Origin: Microbacterium terrae
GTDB lineage: Bacteria > Actinomycetota > Actinomycetes > Actinomycetales > Microbacteriaceae
Reading direction: 5' to 3'
Length of the DNA: 64,000 nucleotides
Assembly (NCBI RefSeq): GCF_017831975.1
Contig: NZ_JAFDSS010000001.1
Coordinates: 3,472,001-3,536,000, forward strand
Of this stretch, positions 10,830 to 19,154 are shown one piece after another. The notes under the pieces are model-generated. The model saw only the letters and a list, made by a program, of their open reading frames with translations, had not been told where the DNA came from and did no database searches. Made by a program: the position numbers and the translations under genes. Every line of letters starts with the position of its first letter. The first letter of the stretch is position 1.

Positions 10830-12191
10830 TCAGCGCGGGTCGGATGCTGCGGCTGCGGCATCCGCTTCGCCGGCGGTGACTGCGGTCGCGGCATCCGTCG
10901 CCGCCTCGGGGTCTGCGGGCGCATCGGGAAGGTCGCGCATCTTCCAGAACGGACCGATCACCACGAACGCGCCGGCGAGCAGCTGGCCGGTGGCCGCGAT
11001 CCACATCGTGGGGGTCGTGCCGATCCACTCGCCGACGACGCCCGCGAGCAGTGCGCCGATCGGCATCACGCCCCAGACGCAGAAGCGGATCGAGGCGTTC
11101 ATGCGGCCGAGCAGCCGGGGCGGCGTGATGCGCTGCCGGAAGGTCACCTGGGTGATGTTGTAGACCAGGATGAGGAAGCTCATCAGGAACCCCTGCACCA
11201 CGAGCAGCGGGAACGCGAACTGCGGCACGAGCGCGGCGACCGGGAGGAACATCGGGACGACGCTGAAGCCGATCCCGCCGATCGGGATGGCGCGGGCCTC
11301 GCCGACCCGCGCGACGATGTGCGGCGTCGCGATGGCGCCGAGGAGTCCGCCGGCAGCGCCGAGCGAGAAGATCACGCCCATCGACTGCGGGGTGAGGCCG
11401 AGCTCGCGCAGCAGGAAGATCGGCAGCAGGGTGAACGACATCGTGTTGAAGAAGTTCGAGACGGCGGTGGTCGCCACGATTCGCTTGAGCAGCGGGTTGC
11501 CGAACACCCACCGGAGTCCCTCCGCGATCTCCAGGCGCAGCGGGCGGCGGGTGGCGGGGTCGTGGGGCTGCTCGTGGTCGCGGGTGACCACCAGGGCGAA
11601 GAACGACGCCACGTAGGTGAAGACCGTGACGAGGATCGCGATCGGCGCGGTGAGCACGCCGATGAGCCAGCCGCCGACGGCGGGGCCGGTGAGTCCGGCG
11701 AGCTGCTGCGTCGTCTCGAGCTTGCCGTTCGCCTCGGCGATCTGACGTGCGCCCACGAGTGAGGGGATGATGCTCTGATACGACACGTCGAAGAACACCG
11801 TGGCCACGCCCATCACGAGGGCGACGACGAACAGGTGCCAGACCTGCAGCGTGTCGAGCCACCAGAGCACCGGCACCACCGCGAGAGCGACGGCGCGCAC
11901 CGCGTCGGCCCAGATCATCACGTGGCGCTTGCGCAGGCGGTCGATCCAGGCGCCCGCCGGCAGGCCCACGATGAGGAAGGCGGCGAAGGTGGAGGCGTTG
12001 AGCACGCCGACCTCCCACTCCGTCGCATGCAGCACGAGGACGGCGAGCACCGGGAGAGCGAGCTCGGTGATCTGCGCGCCGAACTGACTGAACGCCTGGC
12101 CGGTCCACATGCGCAGGAAGTTTCCGTCGTGCCAGAGCGAGCGCTGGTGGGTCGGGGCGCCGGGTGCTGCACCCTCGACTGATTGAGACAT
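10830..12191 (-). CDS. MFS transporter (MdtH/TetV-like exporter)
   Basis: A 453-residue major facilitator with twelve predicted helices. The loop 2-3 motif is GLPAGAWIDRLRKRHVMI, the G-x3-D-R-x-GRR-like signature of drug:H+ antiporters. The start MSQSVEGA at 12191 fits a TTGACA-N17-CAGACT promoter whose transcription start coincides with the ATG. A longer frame would begin inside the promoter. It is divergent from an ArsR-like regulator across the palindrome at 12211-12230, so it is most likely repressed by it until an exported compound is sensed. The C-terminus is alanine-rich and the final 40 nt overlap short GC-rich direct repeats. Confidence 0.9.
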   Translation of the reverse strand: MSQSVEGAAPGAPTHQRSLWHDGNFLRMWTGQAFSQFGAQITELALPVLAVLVLHATEWEVGVLNASTFAAFLIVGLPAGAWIDRLRKRHVMIWADAVRAVALAVVPVLWWLDTLQVWHLFVVALVMGVATVFFDVSYQSIIPSLVGARQIAEANGKLETTQQLAGLTGPAVGGWLIGVLTAPIAILVTVFTYVASFFALVVTRDHEQPHDPATRRPLRLEIAEGLRWVFGNPLLKRIVATTAVSNFFNTMSFTLLPIFLLRELGLTPQSMGVIFSLGAAGGLLGAIATPHIVARVGEARAIPIGGIGFSVVPMFLPVAALVPQFAFPLLVVQGFLMSFLILVYNITQVTFRQRITPPRLLGRMNASIRFCVWGVMPIGALLAGVVGEWIGTTPTMWIAATGQLLAGAFVVIGPFWKMRDLPDAPADPEAATDAATAVTAGEADAAAAASDPR

Positions 12192-12243
12192 GTCGATCAG
12201 TCTGTGCCAGCGATTGAGGTTTGTCAATCGGTCGCACTAGCAT
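12177..12243. promoter_or_regulatory. divergent MFS/ArsR promoters and operator
   Basis: CGATTGA-N6-TCAATCG (12211-12230) is a perfect 7+7 inverted repeat lying over the -35 box TTGACA (12222-12227, minus strand) of the exporter promoter. Its -10 CAGACT is at 12199-12204. The regulator's own -10, TAGCAT (12238-12243, plus), is 8 nt to the right of the palindrome. A second inverted pair, GACTGAT/ATCAGTC (12177-12183 and 12196-12202), spans the exporter start codon. The layout predicts that one repressor controls both genes. Confidence 0.7.
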
Positions 12244-12249
12244 GGGGCC

Positions 12250-12801
12250 ATGACCGGCCAGGAGCGCAGCAGCATCGAGCGGTCCGTCGTGAGCGTGAAC
12301 GCCGACGACGCCGAGGTCCAGGCCCGCGCCCGAGCGCTGAGCTCACCGGTGCGCATGCGCATCCTGCGTCTGTGCGCGTTCGAGTCGCGCACCAACAAAG
12401 AGCTCGCCGAACTGCTCGGCGTGAATCCGGGGACGATGCTGCACCACGTGCGCACACTCGTCCAGACCGGCTACCTCGCCGCCCAACCCGAGCGCGCCGG
12501 TGCTCAGGGTGCGCGCGAGGTGCCGTACCGGGCCACCGGTCTCTCATGGCGAACCTCGATCCCCGAGGGGTCTCACACACTCGTCGCGACGTTCCTGCAG
12601 CAGATCGAGGGGTTGCGCTCGGAAGATCTCGACATCGCATGGATGGGGCTGAAGCTCAACGCCGAGCACCGCGTCGAGCTCGAGCGGCGGCTCTACGCGC
12701 TGCTCGACGAGTTCCGCGAACGCGGGCCCGACGCCGACGGCGACACGTACTCGCTGTTCACCGCACTGCACCCCGACCACAATCCTCCGAGCGGGCGCTG
12801 A
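12250..12801 (+). CDS. ArsR-like winged-helix regulator
   Basis: A 183-residue DNA-binding protein. Residues about 28-85 form a winged helix (LSSPVRMRILRLCAFESRTNKELAELLGVNPGTMLHHVRTL, HTH core ELAELLGVNPGTMLHHV). The remainder is a helical effector/dimer region without the CxC metal site of classical ArsR. TAGCAT stands 6 nt before the ATG. It is divergent from the MFS exporter with a shared palindrome, so a local drug- or metabolite-responsive repressor is the simplest reading. Confidence 0.85.
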   Translation: MTGQERSSIERSVVSVNADDAEVQARARALSSPVRMRILRLCAFESRTNKELAELLGVNPGTMLHHVRTLVQTGYLAAQPERAGAQGAREVPYRATGLSWRTSIPEGSHTLVATFLQQIEGLRSEDLDIAWMGLKLNAEHRVELERRLYALLDEFRERGPDADGDTYSLFTALHPDHNPPSGR

Positions 12802-12872
12802 CGCCACCCGCGCCTGCTCCGGGTGCCGGTTCGAGACCTCCGAGCGGGCGTGCACCCTGCCGCCGGGCCGCC

Positions 12873-12970
12873 GTGCAGAACTCCACGGATCCGGTGCCGC
12901 TTCGCGCGGGACCGCGCCCGATCTCGCTTCACGCTCGCAGAAATCCGGCCGAATTTGCGGAGTTCTGCAC
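12873..12970. repeat. intergenic long-range inverted repeat
   Basis: GTGCAGAACTCC at 12873-12884 is matched by its exact reverse complement GGAGTTCTGCAC at 12959-12970, with 74 nt between. The pair sits in the gap between the ArsR-like gene and rraA, just before the rraA promoter. It could be a terminator-like fold or an old mobile palindrome. A direct repeat, CCTCCGAGCGGGCG, occurs at 12784-12797 and 12837-12850 next to it. Confidence 0.55.
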
Positions 12971-13006
12971 GAGTCACGACGACTGGCAACGGCCTACGGT
13001 GGCGAC

Positions 13007-13474
13007 ATGACCATCGCGACGGCCGATCTGTACGACGAACGGGGAGACGAGCTCGACTCGCTCTCGCTCCAGCTGCACGACTTCGGCGGGCACGTCGGCT
13101 TCGAAGGGCCCGTGCGCACGGTGCGGTGCCACCGCGACAACGCCCTCGTCAAGCAGCTGCTCGCGACGCCGGGTGACGGGGCAGTGCTCGTGATCGACGG
13201 CGGGGGCTCGCTCGAGTCGGCGCTGGTGGGCGACCTCATCGCCGCGTCCGCCGTCGACAACGGCTGGGCGGGACTCATCGTGCACGGGGCCATCCGCGAC
13301 CGCGACGCCATCGCCGCGCTGCCGATCGGCGTGAAGGCGCTCGGGTCGAACCCCCGCAAGAGCGCGAAAGACGGTGTCGGCGAGATCGACGTCGAAGTGG
13401 TCGTGGCCGGGGTGCGTTTCGCGCCGGGGCTGCGGGTGTGGGCGGATGCCGACGGGGTGCTCGTCGAGCGCTGA
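13007..13474 (+). CDS. rraA: RraA-family protein
   Basis: A 155-residue RraA-like protein. It contains the family core GDGAVLVIDGGGSLESALVG, then AGLIVHGAIRD and IGVKALGSNPRKS. These residues form the trimeric ring and, in the aldolase branch, the Mg-pyruvate pocket. Members regulate RNase E or act as 4-hydroxy-4-methyl-2-oxoglutarate/oxaloacetate lyases. Which applies here is not clear, and in actinobacteria the lyase role is plausible. Leaderless: TACGGT ends 6 nt before the ATG. Complete. Confidence 0.88.
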   Translation: MTIATADLYDERGDELDSLSLQLHDFGGHVGFEGPVRTVRCHRDNALVKQLLATPGDGAVLVIDGGGSLESALVGDLIAASAVDNGWAGLIVHGAIRDRDAIAALPIGVKALGSNPRKSAKDGVGEIDVEVVVAGVRFAPGLRVWADADGVLVER

Positions 13475-13596
13475 GCTCTCGTCGTGCCCGCCCCGCCGCG
13501 ACGCCCCGATGGGCCAGACCGACCCCTCGACAGCGGTCGGGAGGAAGAGGATGCTTGGGCGCAGGGGGCACCAATCATCCACATCAGGGGGTTCCC

Positions 13597-13998
13597 ATGT
13601 TCACTGCTGACAAGCCGTTCTCGAGCTTCTCGGTCGACGATCTCGAGGCCGCGAAGGAGTTCTACGGTGGCACGCTCGGGCTGTCTGTCCGCCCGTCCGA
13701 CGAGATGGGCGCGATGGCCATCGACCTCGCCGGCGGGGGCCATCTCTTCATCTACAGCAAGTCGAACCATGAGCCCGCGTCGTTCACCGTGCTGAACTTC
13801 TCGGTCGACGACGTCGAGGCTGCGGTCGACGACCTCAATTCTCGCGGCGTCGTCACCAAGATCTACACCGACCCCGACTACGGCACCGATGCGAAGGGCA
13901 TCAGCCGTGACTTCGAGGGCGGGCCGTCGATCGCGTGGTTCCGCGACCCCGCCGGCAACGTCATCGCGGTCGGCGAGATGGTCGACGGGATGCTGTAG
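13597..13998 (+). CDS. VOC-superfamily (glyoxalase-like) protein
   Basis: A 133-residue protein with two beta-alpha-beta-beta-beta modules: FSVDDLEAAKEFYGGTLGL in the first, FSVDDVEAAVDDLNSRG and AWFRDPAGNVIAVGE in the second. The latter is the usual C-terminal VOC strand that can carry a metal ligand (Glu). The ATG follows an AGGGG Shine-Dalgarno. It belongs to the bleomycin-resistance/glyoxalase fold group. No substrate can be assigned. It is convergent with the ABC-2 transporter genes across a strong hairpin. Confidence 0.85.
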   Translation: MFTADKPFSSFSVDDLEAAKEFYGGTLGLSVRPSDEMGAMAIDLAGGGHLFIYSKSNHEPASFTVLNFSVDDVEAAVDDLNSRGVVTKIYTDPDYGTDAKGISRDFEGGPSIAWFRDPAGNVIAVGEMVDGML

Positions 13999-14069
13999 CC
14001 CGCGGCATCCGGAGCCATCAGGACAACCGCCGACCGGGTGAGCCGACCAAGGCGTCCACCCCGGGCCTC

Positions 14070-14104
14070 GCACGGTCACGCGACCCCCGACCGCGTGACC
14101 GTGC
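14070..14104. terminator. bidirectional hairpin terminator
   Basis: A perfect 13-bp stem, GCACGGTCACGCG (14070-14082) pairing with CGCGTGACCGTGC (14092-14104), with a 9-nt loop. It lies between the convergent VOC and ABC permease genes. No U-tract follows, as is common in high-GC actinobacteria. Confidence 0.7.
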
Positions 14105-14111
14105 GCACCCC

Positions 14112-15236
14112 TCAGCCGGCGAGCGCCTCGCGCAGCTTGACCCGCGCGCCCATGCGCAGCAGGGAGTTCTCGTAGATTCGCGCACCCACCCAGATCGCCG
14201 CGATGCAGGTGGCGATGAGGATGGCGAGCGACAGCAGCGGCTCCCACCACTGCGCCTCGCCCAGGAAGATGCGCATCGGCATGCCGATCGGAGCGGAGAA
14301 CGGGACGTACGACATGATGCCGAGCACCACGGGGTTGTCGAAGAAGAAGATCACCAGGAAGTACGGCGCCATGATCAGCATCGTGAGCGGCGTCGTGGTC
14401 GACCCGATGTCCTCCTGGCGCGAGACCATCGACGCAGCGGCGGCGAACAGCGACGCGAGCAGCACGAACCCGAACAGGAAGAACACCGCGAACCACGCGA
14501 TCGGGGTGCCGAGCCCCTGCAGCAGCTCGGTCTGCCCGGTCACCGTGAGCCCGATGATCGCGATCGCCGACAGCAGCAGGATCTGAGCCATGGCGAGGAT
14601 GGTGTTGCCGATCACCTTGCCCGCCAGGAGCGTGCGCACCGGGATCGCCGAGAGCAGCAGCTCGACCACGCGGGTCTGCTTCTCTTCCACGACGCTCTGC
14701 GCGATCGTGCCACCGAACAGCGACGCGGCCATGAGGAAGACCACCCCGAACCCGATCGCGGCGATGTATGCGAGCGCCCACGCGGTCGCCTCGGGGTCGA
14801 GGAGTTCGACGGTGGGCGTCTGCCCGAGCATCAGCAGCAGGCTCGACGACACGTCGGACTCGCCGATGAGAGTGAAGCCGGTGGGGGAGGCCGGGTCGGC
14901 GATGATCGCCGCGTCGACGGTGCCCTCGGTGACCAGCGCCTCGGCCTCGGCGCGATCGGCGACCTCGGTGACGTCGAGCCCCGGCACGTCTTCGACGTAC
15001 GCCGATGCGTCGGAGGTGACCGCCACCGGGGCTCCGCTCTCATCGGATGCGGCGAACCCGGCCCAGATCACGAGGGCGAGCGCCCCGAGGAGCAGGATCG
15101 CCGTCGAGATGACGAACGCCTTGCTGCGCAGCTTCGAGCCGATCTCGCGCTCGGCGACGAGCCAGACGCCCTGGGCGGTGCTGAGGCTGGGGCCGGAGCC
15201 GGCGCGGGGGCCGGCGCTGGGGGTGGTGGTGCTCAC
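14112..15236 (-). CDS. ABC-2 type transporter permease (NatB-like)
   Basis: A 374-residue permease. There is one N-terminal helix (AFVISTAILLLGALALVIWAG), a large extracytoplasmic domain of about 130 residues, then about five helices from AWALAYIAAIGFGVVFLMAA to the C-terminus. This is the NatB/ABC2_membrane_3 layout. The GTG start overlaps the ATPase stop as GTGA. With the ATPase it forms an ATP-driven exporter. NatAB relatives move Na+ or small amphipathic molecules, but the substrate is unknown here. Confidence 0.88.
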   Translation of the reverse strand: MSTTTPSAGPRAGSGPSLSTAQGVWLVAEREIGSKLRSKAFVISTAILLLGALALVIWAGFAASDESGAPVAVTSDASAYVEDVPGLDVTEVADRAEAEALVTEGTVDAAIIADPASPTGFTLIGESDVSSSLLLMLGQTPTVELLDPEATAWALAYIAAIGFGVVFLMAASLFGGTIAQSVVEEKQTRVVELLLSAIPVRTLLAGKVIGNTILAMAQILLLSAIAIIGLTVTGQTELLQGLGTPIAWFAVFFLFGFVLLASLFAAAASMVSRQEDIGSTTTPLTMLIMAPYFLVIFFFDNPVVLGIMSYVPFSAPIGMPMRIFLGEAQWWEPLLSLAILIATCIAAIWVGARIYENSLLRMGARVKLREALAG

Positions 15237-16117
15237 TGGATGACCTCCTTGAAGATCTGGGCGAGAGTCGGATGCTGCGGGGCGAAGCTGGCGACGTCGC
15301 CTTCGGCGACCGCGCGCCGCAGCACCCGCTGGGCGGTCTCGTCGGAGTCTGCGTCGAACACGGCGTATCCGCCCGCGAAGTCGACGACGTCGACGCCGGG
15401 CTCGGAGCGCAGCCACCCCGCGTCGCCGGCCGACACCAGCTCGAAGCGGCGACCGGCGTACTTCGCCCGCAGATCGTCTCGTGCGCCGTCGGCCCGGATC
15501 GTGCCGCCCGCGATGATCACGAGGTCGTCGCACAGCCGCTCGACCACGTCGAGCTGGTGCGACGAGAACACCACGGCGGCGCCGGCGGCGGCACGCTCCT
15601 GGAGCACGGCGGCGACGACGTCGACCGCGAGCGGGTCGAGGCCGGAGAACGGCTCGTCGAGGATCAGCACCTGCGGGTCGTGCACGAGGGCCGCGGCGAT
15701 CTGCGCGCGCTGCTGGTTGCCGAGCGACAGGGTCTCGACGTTGTCTCCGAGGCGCTCGCCGAGCCCGAGCTGCTCGAGCAGAGCGGTCGCGCGGGCGGCG
15801 GCATCCGTCTTCGAGAACCCGTGCAGCCGCGCGAGGTACACGATGTGCTCGAGCACCTTCATCTTCGGGTAGAGGCCGCGCTCCTCGGGCATGTACCCGA
15901 ATCGACGGCGGTCGGATGCGGTGACCGGGGTGCCGTCGAGGGTGACCGTGCCGGCATCCTTCGCCAGCACCCCGAGCACGATGCGCATGGTGGTCGTCTT
16001 GCCCGCACCGTTGCCCCCGACGAAGCCGGTGAGCCGGCCCGGCCGGACGTCGAACGACACGTCGTCGAGCACGCGGCGATCGCCGTAGCTCTTGGTGATT
16101 CCTCGCAGTTGCAGCAT
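15233..16117 (-). CDS. ABC transporter ATP-binding protein (NatA-like)
   Basis: A 294-residue ATPase. It has Walker A GGNGAGKTTT, a Q-loop region, signature ETLSLGNQQRAQIAAALV (a variant of LSGGQ), Walker B VLILDEPFSGLDP and H-loop VVFSSHQLDVVERL. A C-terminal extension of about 75 residues is typical of NatA-like exporters. AGGAGG lies 8 nt before the ATG. It is first of a two-gene operon with the permease. Confidence 0.92.
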   Translation of the reverse strand: MLQLRGITKSYGDRRVLDDVSFDVRPGRLTGFVGGNGAGKTTTMRIVLGVLAKDAGTVTLDGTPVTASDRRRFGYMPEERGLYPKMKVLEHIVYLARLHGFSKTDAAARATALLEQLGLGERLGDNVETLSLGNQQRAQIAAALVHDPQVLILDEPFSGLDPLAVDVVAAVLQERAAAGAAVVFSSHQLDVVERLCDDLVIIAGGTIRADGARDDLRAKYAGRRFELVSAGDAGWLRSEPGVDVVDFAGGYAVFDADSDETAQRVLRRAVAEGDVASFAPQHPTLAQIFKEVIQ

Positions 16118-16342
16118 GTGGTTTCGTCCTCCTGGTTCGACGGTACGGAGAACGGATGCCGGCGGCATCCCCCTCAGGGAGGGTTTCGAGCCCCGTCGGG
16201 TGGGGGAGTCCGTCGGCCGAGCGTCATCGGAGGTCATGCTCCATGCGTCGGAATAGAACGCCCAGGTGCATGTGTTCGAATGGATGTCACGTCCAACGGT
16301 GGTCCTCACCGGAGGGCGCCTGTTTTTGATAGGAGCAGTTTC

Positions 16343-16912
16343 ATGACCGACCGGACCATCGGCTACATCGTCGGCAGCATCTCGTCGACCTCGATCAACC
16401 GTCGTCTCGCCCTGGCGCTGCAGCGCCTCGCCCCCGAGGGCACCACCCTCGTCGAGATCCCGATCAAGGACCTCCCCTTCTACTCGCCCGACTTCGACGC
16501 CGACTACCCGCAGGTCGCGCGCGACTTCAAGCAGGCCATCGAAGACGTCGACGGCGTCATCATCGTCACCCCCGAGTACAGCCGCTCCGTCCCCGGCGTG
16601 CTCAAGAACGCCCTCGACTGGGCCGCCCGCCCGTGGGGCCAGGGCTCGTTCAACGGCAAGCCCACCGCGGTCATCGGCACCTCCGGCGGCGGCATCGCCA
16701 CCGCCGCGGCCCAGCAGCACCTCAAGGCCGTGCTCAGCCACTACAACGCCCCGACGCTCGGCCAGCCCGAGGGCTACGTGCAGTCGACGCCGGGTCTGTT
16801 CACCGAGACCGGCGAGGTCACCAACGACCAGACCGCCGAGTTCCTCGTAGGCTACCTCGAGGCGTTCGGCGCACTCATCGAGCGCTACGCGCCGGTTCCC
16901 GTCGCCGCCTGA
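16343..16912 (+). CDS. NADPH-dependent FMN reductase
   Basis: A 189-residue flavodoxin-fold reductase. The FMN phosphate loop is GYIVGSISSTSINRRLA, and the central flavin-contact motif is VIIVTPEYSRSVPGVLKNALDW, the T-P-E-Y-N/S-x-S-x-P-G signature. GTSGGG follows. It reduces FMN or quinones with NAD(P)H, probably against oxidative or electrophile stress. AGGAG at 16331-16335 precedes the ATG. The 225-nt gap upstream, shared with the divergent ABC genes, holds the palindrome GGATGCC-GGC-GGCATCC at 16154-16170 and no gene. Confidence 0.9.
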   Translation: MTDRTIGYIVGSISSTSINRRLALALQRLAPEGTTLVEIPIKDLPFYSPDFDADYPQVARDFKQAIEDVDGVIIVTPEYSRSVPGVLKNALDWAARPWGQGSFNGKPTAVIGTSGGGIATAAAQQHLKAVLSHYNAPTLGQPEGYVQSTPGLFTETGEVTNDQTAEFLVGYLEAFGALIERYAPVPVAA

Positions 16913-16954
16913 GCCCCTCCTTCATTCCGGACGGGGCTCCCAGCCCCGCCGGGT

Positions 16955-17009
16955 GAGAACACACGAACGCACCCTCCCTGTTCGCAGGAGGGTGCGTTCG
17001 TGTGTTCTC
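16955..17009. terminator. strong bidirectional terminator hairpin
   Basis: A perfect 23-bp stem (16955-16977 with 16987-17009) closes a 9-nt loop. The stem contains ACACGAACGCACCCTCC and its complement. A smaller hairpin, GGGGCT-CCC-AGCCCC (16933-16947), precedes it. The pair lies exactly between the convergent FMN reductase and response regulator genes. Confidence 0.85.
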
Positions 17010-17033
17010 GCGGGAGATTGGGGTCGGCGGAGG

Positions 17034-17780
17034 TCAGACCAGGGCGTGGCGGTGCGCGTAGACCACCAGCGCCACCCGGTCGCGCGCGCCGAGCTTCTGC
17101 AGCACGTTCGACACGTGCGTCTTGACCGTGGCTTCGCCGATGAACAGCCGCTCCGCGATCTCGGCGTTGCTCAGCGCCTGCGCGACGAGGCGCAGCACGT
17201 CGTGCTCGCGGTCGGTGAGCTCGGGCGCCGCCGCGCGGACGAGCCCGGTATCCCGTTCAGGCCCGCTGGAGGTGATCGGTTCCGCCCCCAGGATTCGGGG
17301 GCTGGATGCCCCGGTTCCGGGGGCGGAGTCACTCCCGGCACCTTCGGCGGCGGCGAAGCGGGCGATCACGCGCTTGGTCACCTCGGGCGACAGCAGGGCA
17401 TCGCCTGCTGCGGCGACCCGCACGGCGTTCAGGAGCTCCTCGGGTCCGGCGTTCTTCAGCAGGAACCCGGTCGCGCCGGCCGACAGCGCGTCGAACAGGT
17501 AGTCGTCTCGGTCGAACGTCGTGACGATCACGACGGCGGCGTCCGTCGCGGGGTCGGCGACGATCCGCCGCGTGGCCTCGAGACCGTCCATGATCGGCAT
17601 CTGCACGTCCATGCAGATCACGTCGGGGCGGAGGTCGGATGCCGCGGCCACGGCGTCGGATCCGTTCGCGGCCTCGCCGATCACGACCACGTCGTCGGCG
17701 GCTTCGAGGATCATCCGGAACCCCGCGCGCATCACCGCATGGTCGTCGACGAGGAGCACGCGGATCGCGGTGCCCGTCAT
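17034..17780 (-). CDS. NarL/LuxR-type response regulator
   Basis: A 248-residue two-component regulator. The receiver domain (1-125) has acidic pocket VDDH and phospho-acceptor Asp58 (VICMDVQMP). A proline/serine-rich linker of about 45 residues follows. The C-terminal LuxR HTH is LTDREHDVLRLVAQALSNAE followed by IAERLFIGEATVKTHVSNVL. The start ATG overlaps the kinase stop as ATGA, so it is co-translated with its sensor. The linker is longer than usual. Targets unknown. Confidence 0.93.
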   Translation of the reverse strand: MTGTAIRVLLVDDHAVMRAGFRMILEAADDVVVIGEAANGSDAVAAASDLRPDVICMDVQMPIMDGLEATRRIVADPATDAAVVIVTTFDRDDYLFDALSAGATGFLLKNAGPEELLNAVRVAAAGDALLSPEVTKRVIARFAAAEGAGSDSAPGTGASSPRILGAEPITSSGPERDTGLVRAAAPELTDREHDVLRLVAQALSNAEIAERLFIGEATVKTHVSNVLQKLGARDRVALVVYAHRHALV

Positions 17781-19045
17781 GACGCCACCGCCGCGGCGAG
17801 CGGCATCCGTGCTCGCACGAGGAATCCGCCGCGCGGATGCGGACCCGCTTCGAGGGTGCCACCCGACGCCGCCGCGCGCTCGCGCATGCCGACGATCCCG
17901 AGTCCCGGGCGCATGGCCGCGCCGACCCGACCGGTGCTCGCGACTTCGAGCTCGAGCGCTCCCGCCTCGTAGCGCAGTCGCACCTCGGCCCGGGCATCCG
18001 CCCCGCCGTGGCGGCGCGCGTTCGTGAGCGCCTCCTGCGCGATGCGGTACGTGTTCACCTGCACGATCTCGGGCGGCTCGCTCGGCTCTCCCACGACGGT
18101 GAGCTGCGTCGGCAGGCCGTTCGCGTTCGCATGCGCGACGAGGTCGGCGAGCCCCGACAGGTGCACGGTCGATGCGCTGTCGCCGTCGCCGCCTCCCGGC
18201 GTGCGAAGCGTCTCGAGCAGGTGCCGCAGCTCGTCGAGAGCGGAGCGGGCGGATGCCTCGACCCCGAGCATCGCCGTGCGAGCGGCATCCGGATCCCGCT
18301 CGAGCACGGCGCGGGCGGCGCCCGCCTGCACTCCCATCGCCGAGACATGGTGGGCGACGACGTCGTGGAGCTCGCGGGCGATGCGCACGCGATCGAGGGC
18401 GACGGCCTGCGCGGCGGTCAGCTCGCGCTCGAGCTCGAGCTCGCGAGTGCGCTCCTCGAGCACGGTGCGGGCGATCGCCGCCGCGTAGGCGTGATCGCCC
18501 ATGTAGTAGGCGCCGCCGAAGAAGGCGACGTTCACCAGGAACTGGATGAGCATGAACGCGACGAACGGCGAGAACAGACCGTCACGCGAGAGCCCCTCGT
18601 CGTCGGGGGCGATGGCCGACTGGAACGTCGTCACCATCAACCACACGAACATGCCGACGATGATCGCGGCGCGGACGTACAGCGCCCGGCGGCGATCGTC
18701 GACCCACGCGCCGACGGTGTAGAACGCGATGAAGAGCGCGATGTTGCCGACGTAGAGCTCGGGGATGCGGGCCGAGACGCCGATGAAGAACACGACGGCG
18801 ACCGTGCACGCGACGATCTCGGGATGCCGGCGGCGCAGCGCGAGCGGCACGGTGAGCCCGGCGGAGTAGAGCAGCGCCCACCCGAGTGCGGGCGAGCCGC
18901 CGCCGTAGACGCCCGCGGTCGAGCCGAGCGCCGCGCTGAGGATGGCGCCGAGCAGCAGGGCGCCCGCGAGCCAGATGTCGTTGCGGAAGTCGCGCGCGGT
19001 GGCCGGGGCGCGGAGCAGCGCCGGCGTCGACGTCGAGAAGGACAT
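17777..19045 (-). CDS. HisKA_3-type sensor histidine kinase
   Basis: A 422-residue kinase. Roughly six membrane helices occupy residues 25-190. Then comes a coiled-coil linker (LEERTRELELERELTAAQAV) and the DHp phospho-acceptor box RIARELHDVVAHHVSAMGVQ. The HATPase domain has NTYRIAQEALTNARRHG (N box) and GLGIVGMRERAAASGG (G box). This is the layout of actinobacterial sensors paired with NarL regulators, often membrane- or antibiotic-stress sensors. TAGCGT ends 6 nt before the ATG, so it is leaderless. First gene of the two-gene operon. Confidence 0.93.
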   Translation of the reverse strand: MSFSTSTPALLRAPATARDFRNDIWLAGALLLGAILSAALGSTAGVYGGGSPALGWALLYSAGLTVPLALRRRHPEIVACTVAVVFFIGVSARIPELYVGNIALFIAFYTVGAWVDDRRRALYVRAAIIVGMFVWLMVTTFQSAIAPDDEGLSRDGLFSPFVAFMLIQFLVNVAFFGGAYYMGDHAYAAAIARTVLEERTRELELERELTAAQAVALDRVRIARELHDVVAHHVSAMGVQAGAARAVLERDPDAARTAMLGVEASARSALDELRHLLETLRTPGGGDGDSASTVHLSGLADLVAHANANGLPTQLTVVGEPSEPPEIVQVNTYRIAQEALTNARRHGGADARAEVRLRYEAGALELEVASTGRVGAAMRPGLGIVGMRERAAASGGTLEAGPHPRGGFLVRARMPLAAAVAS

Positions 19046-19107
19046 CCCTCCACGCTACGGGGGAGGCACGGCCGTGGCATCCCCCGGCCGACGGAGAACG
19101 CGCATCG

Positions 19108-19143
19108 GACGGGCGCCCTGTCCGCCGACGACCGGGCGCCGTC
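19108..19143. terminator. weak hairpin after the giant surface protein gene
   Basis: Imperfect inverted pair GACGGGCGCC (19108-19117) and GGGCGCCGTC (19134-19143), in the 109-nt gap downstream of the surface protein gene and upstream of the kinase promoter. A modest candidate terminator. Confidence 0.3.
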
Positions 19144-19154
19144 TCCGCCGACCG

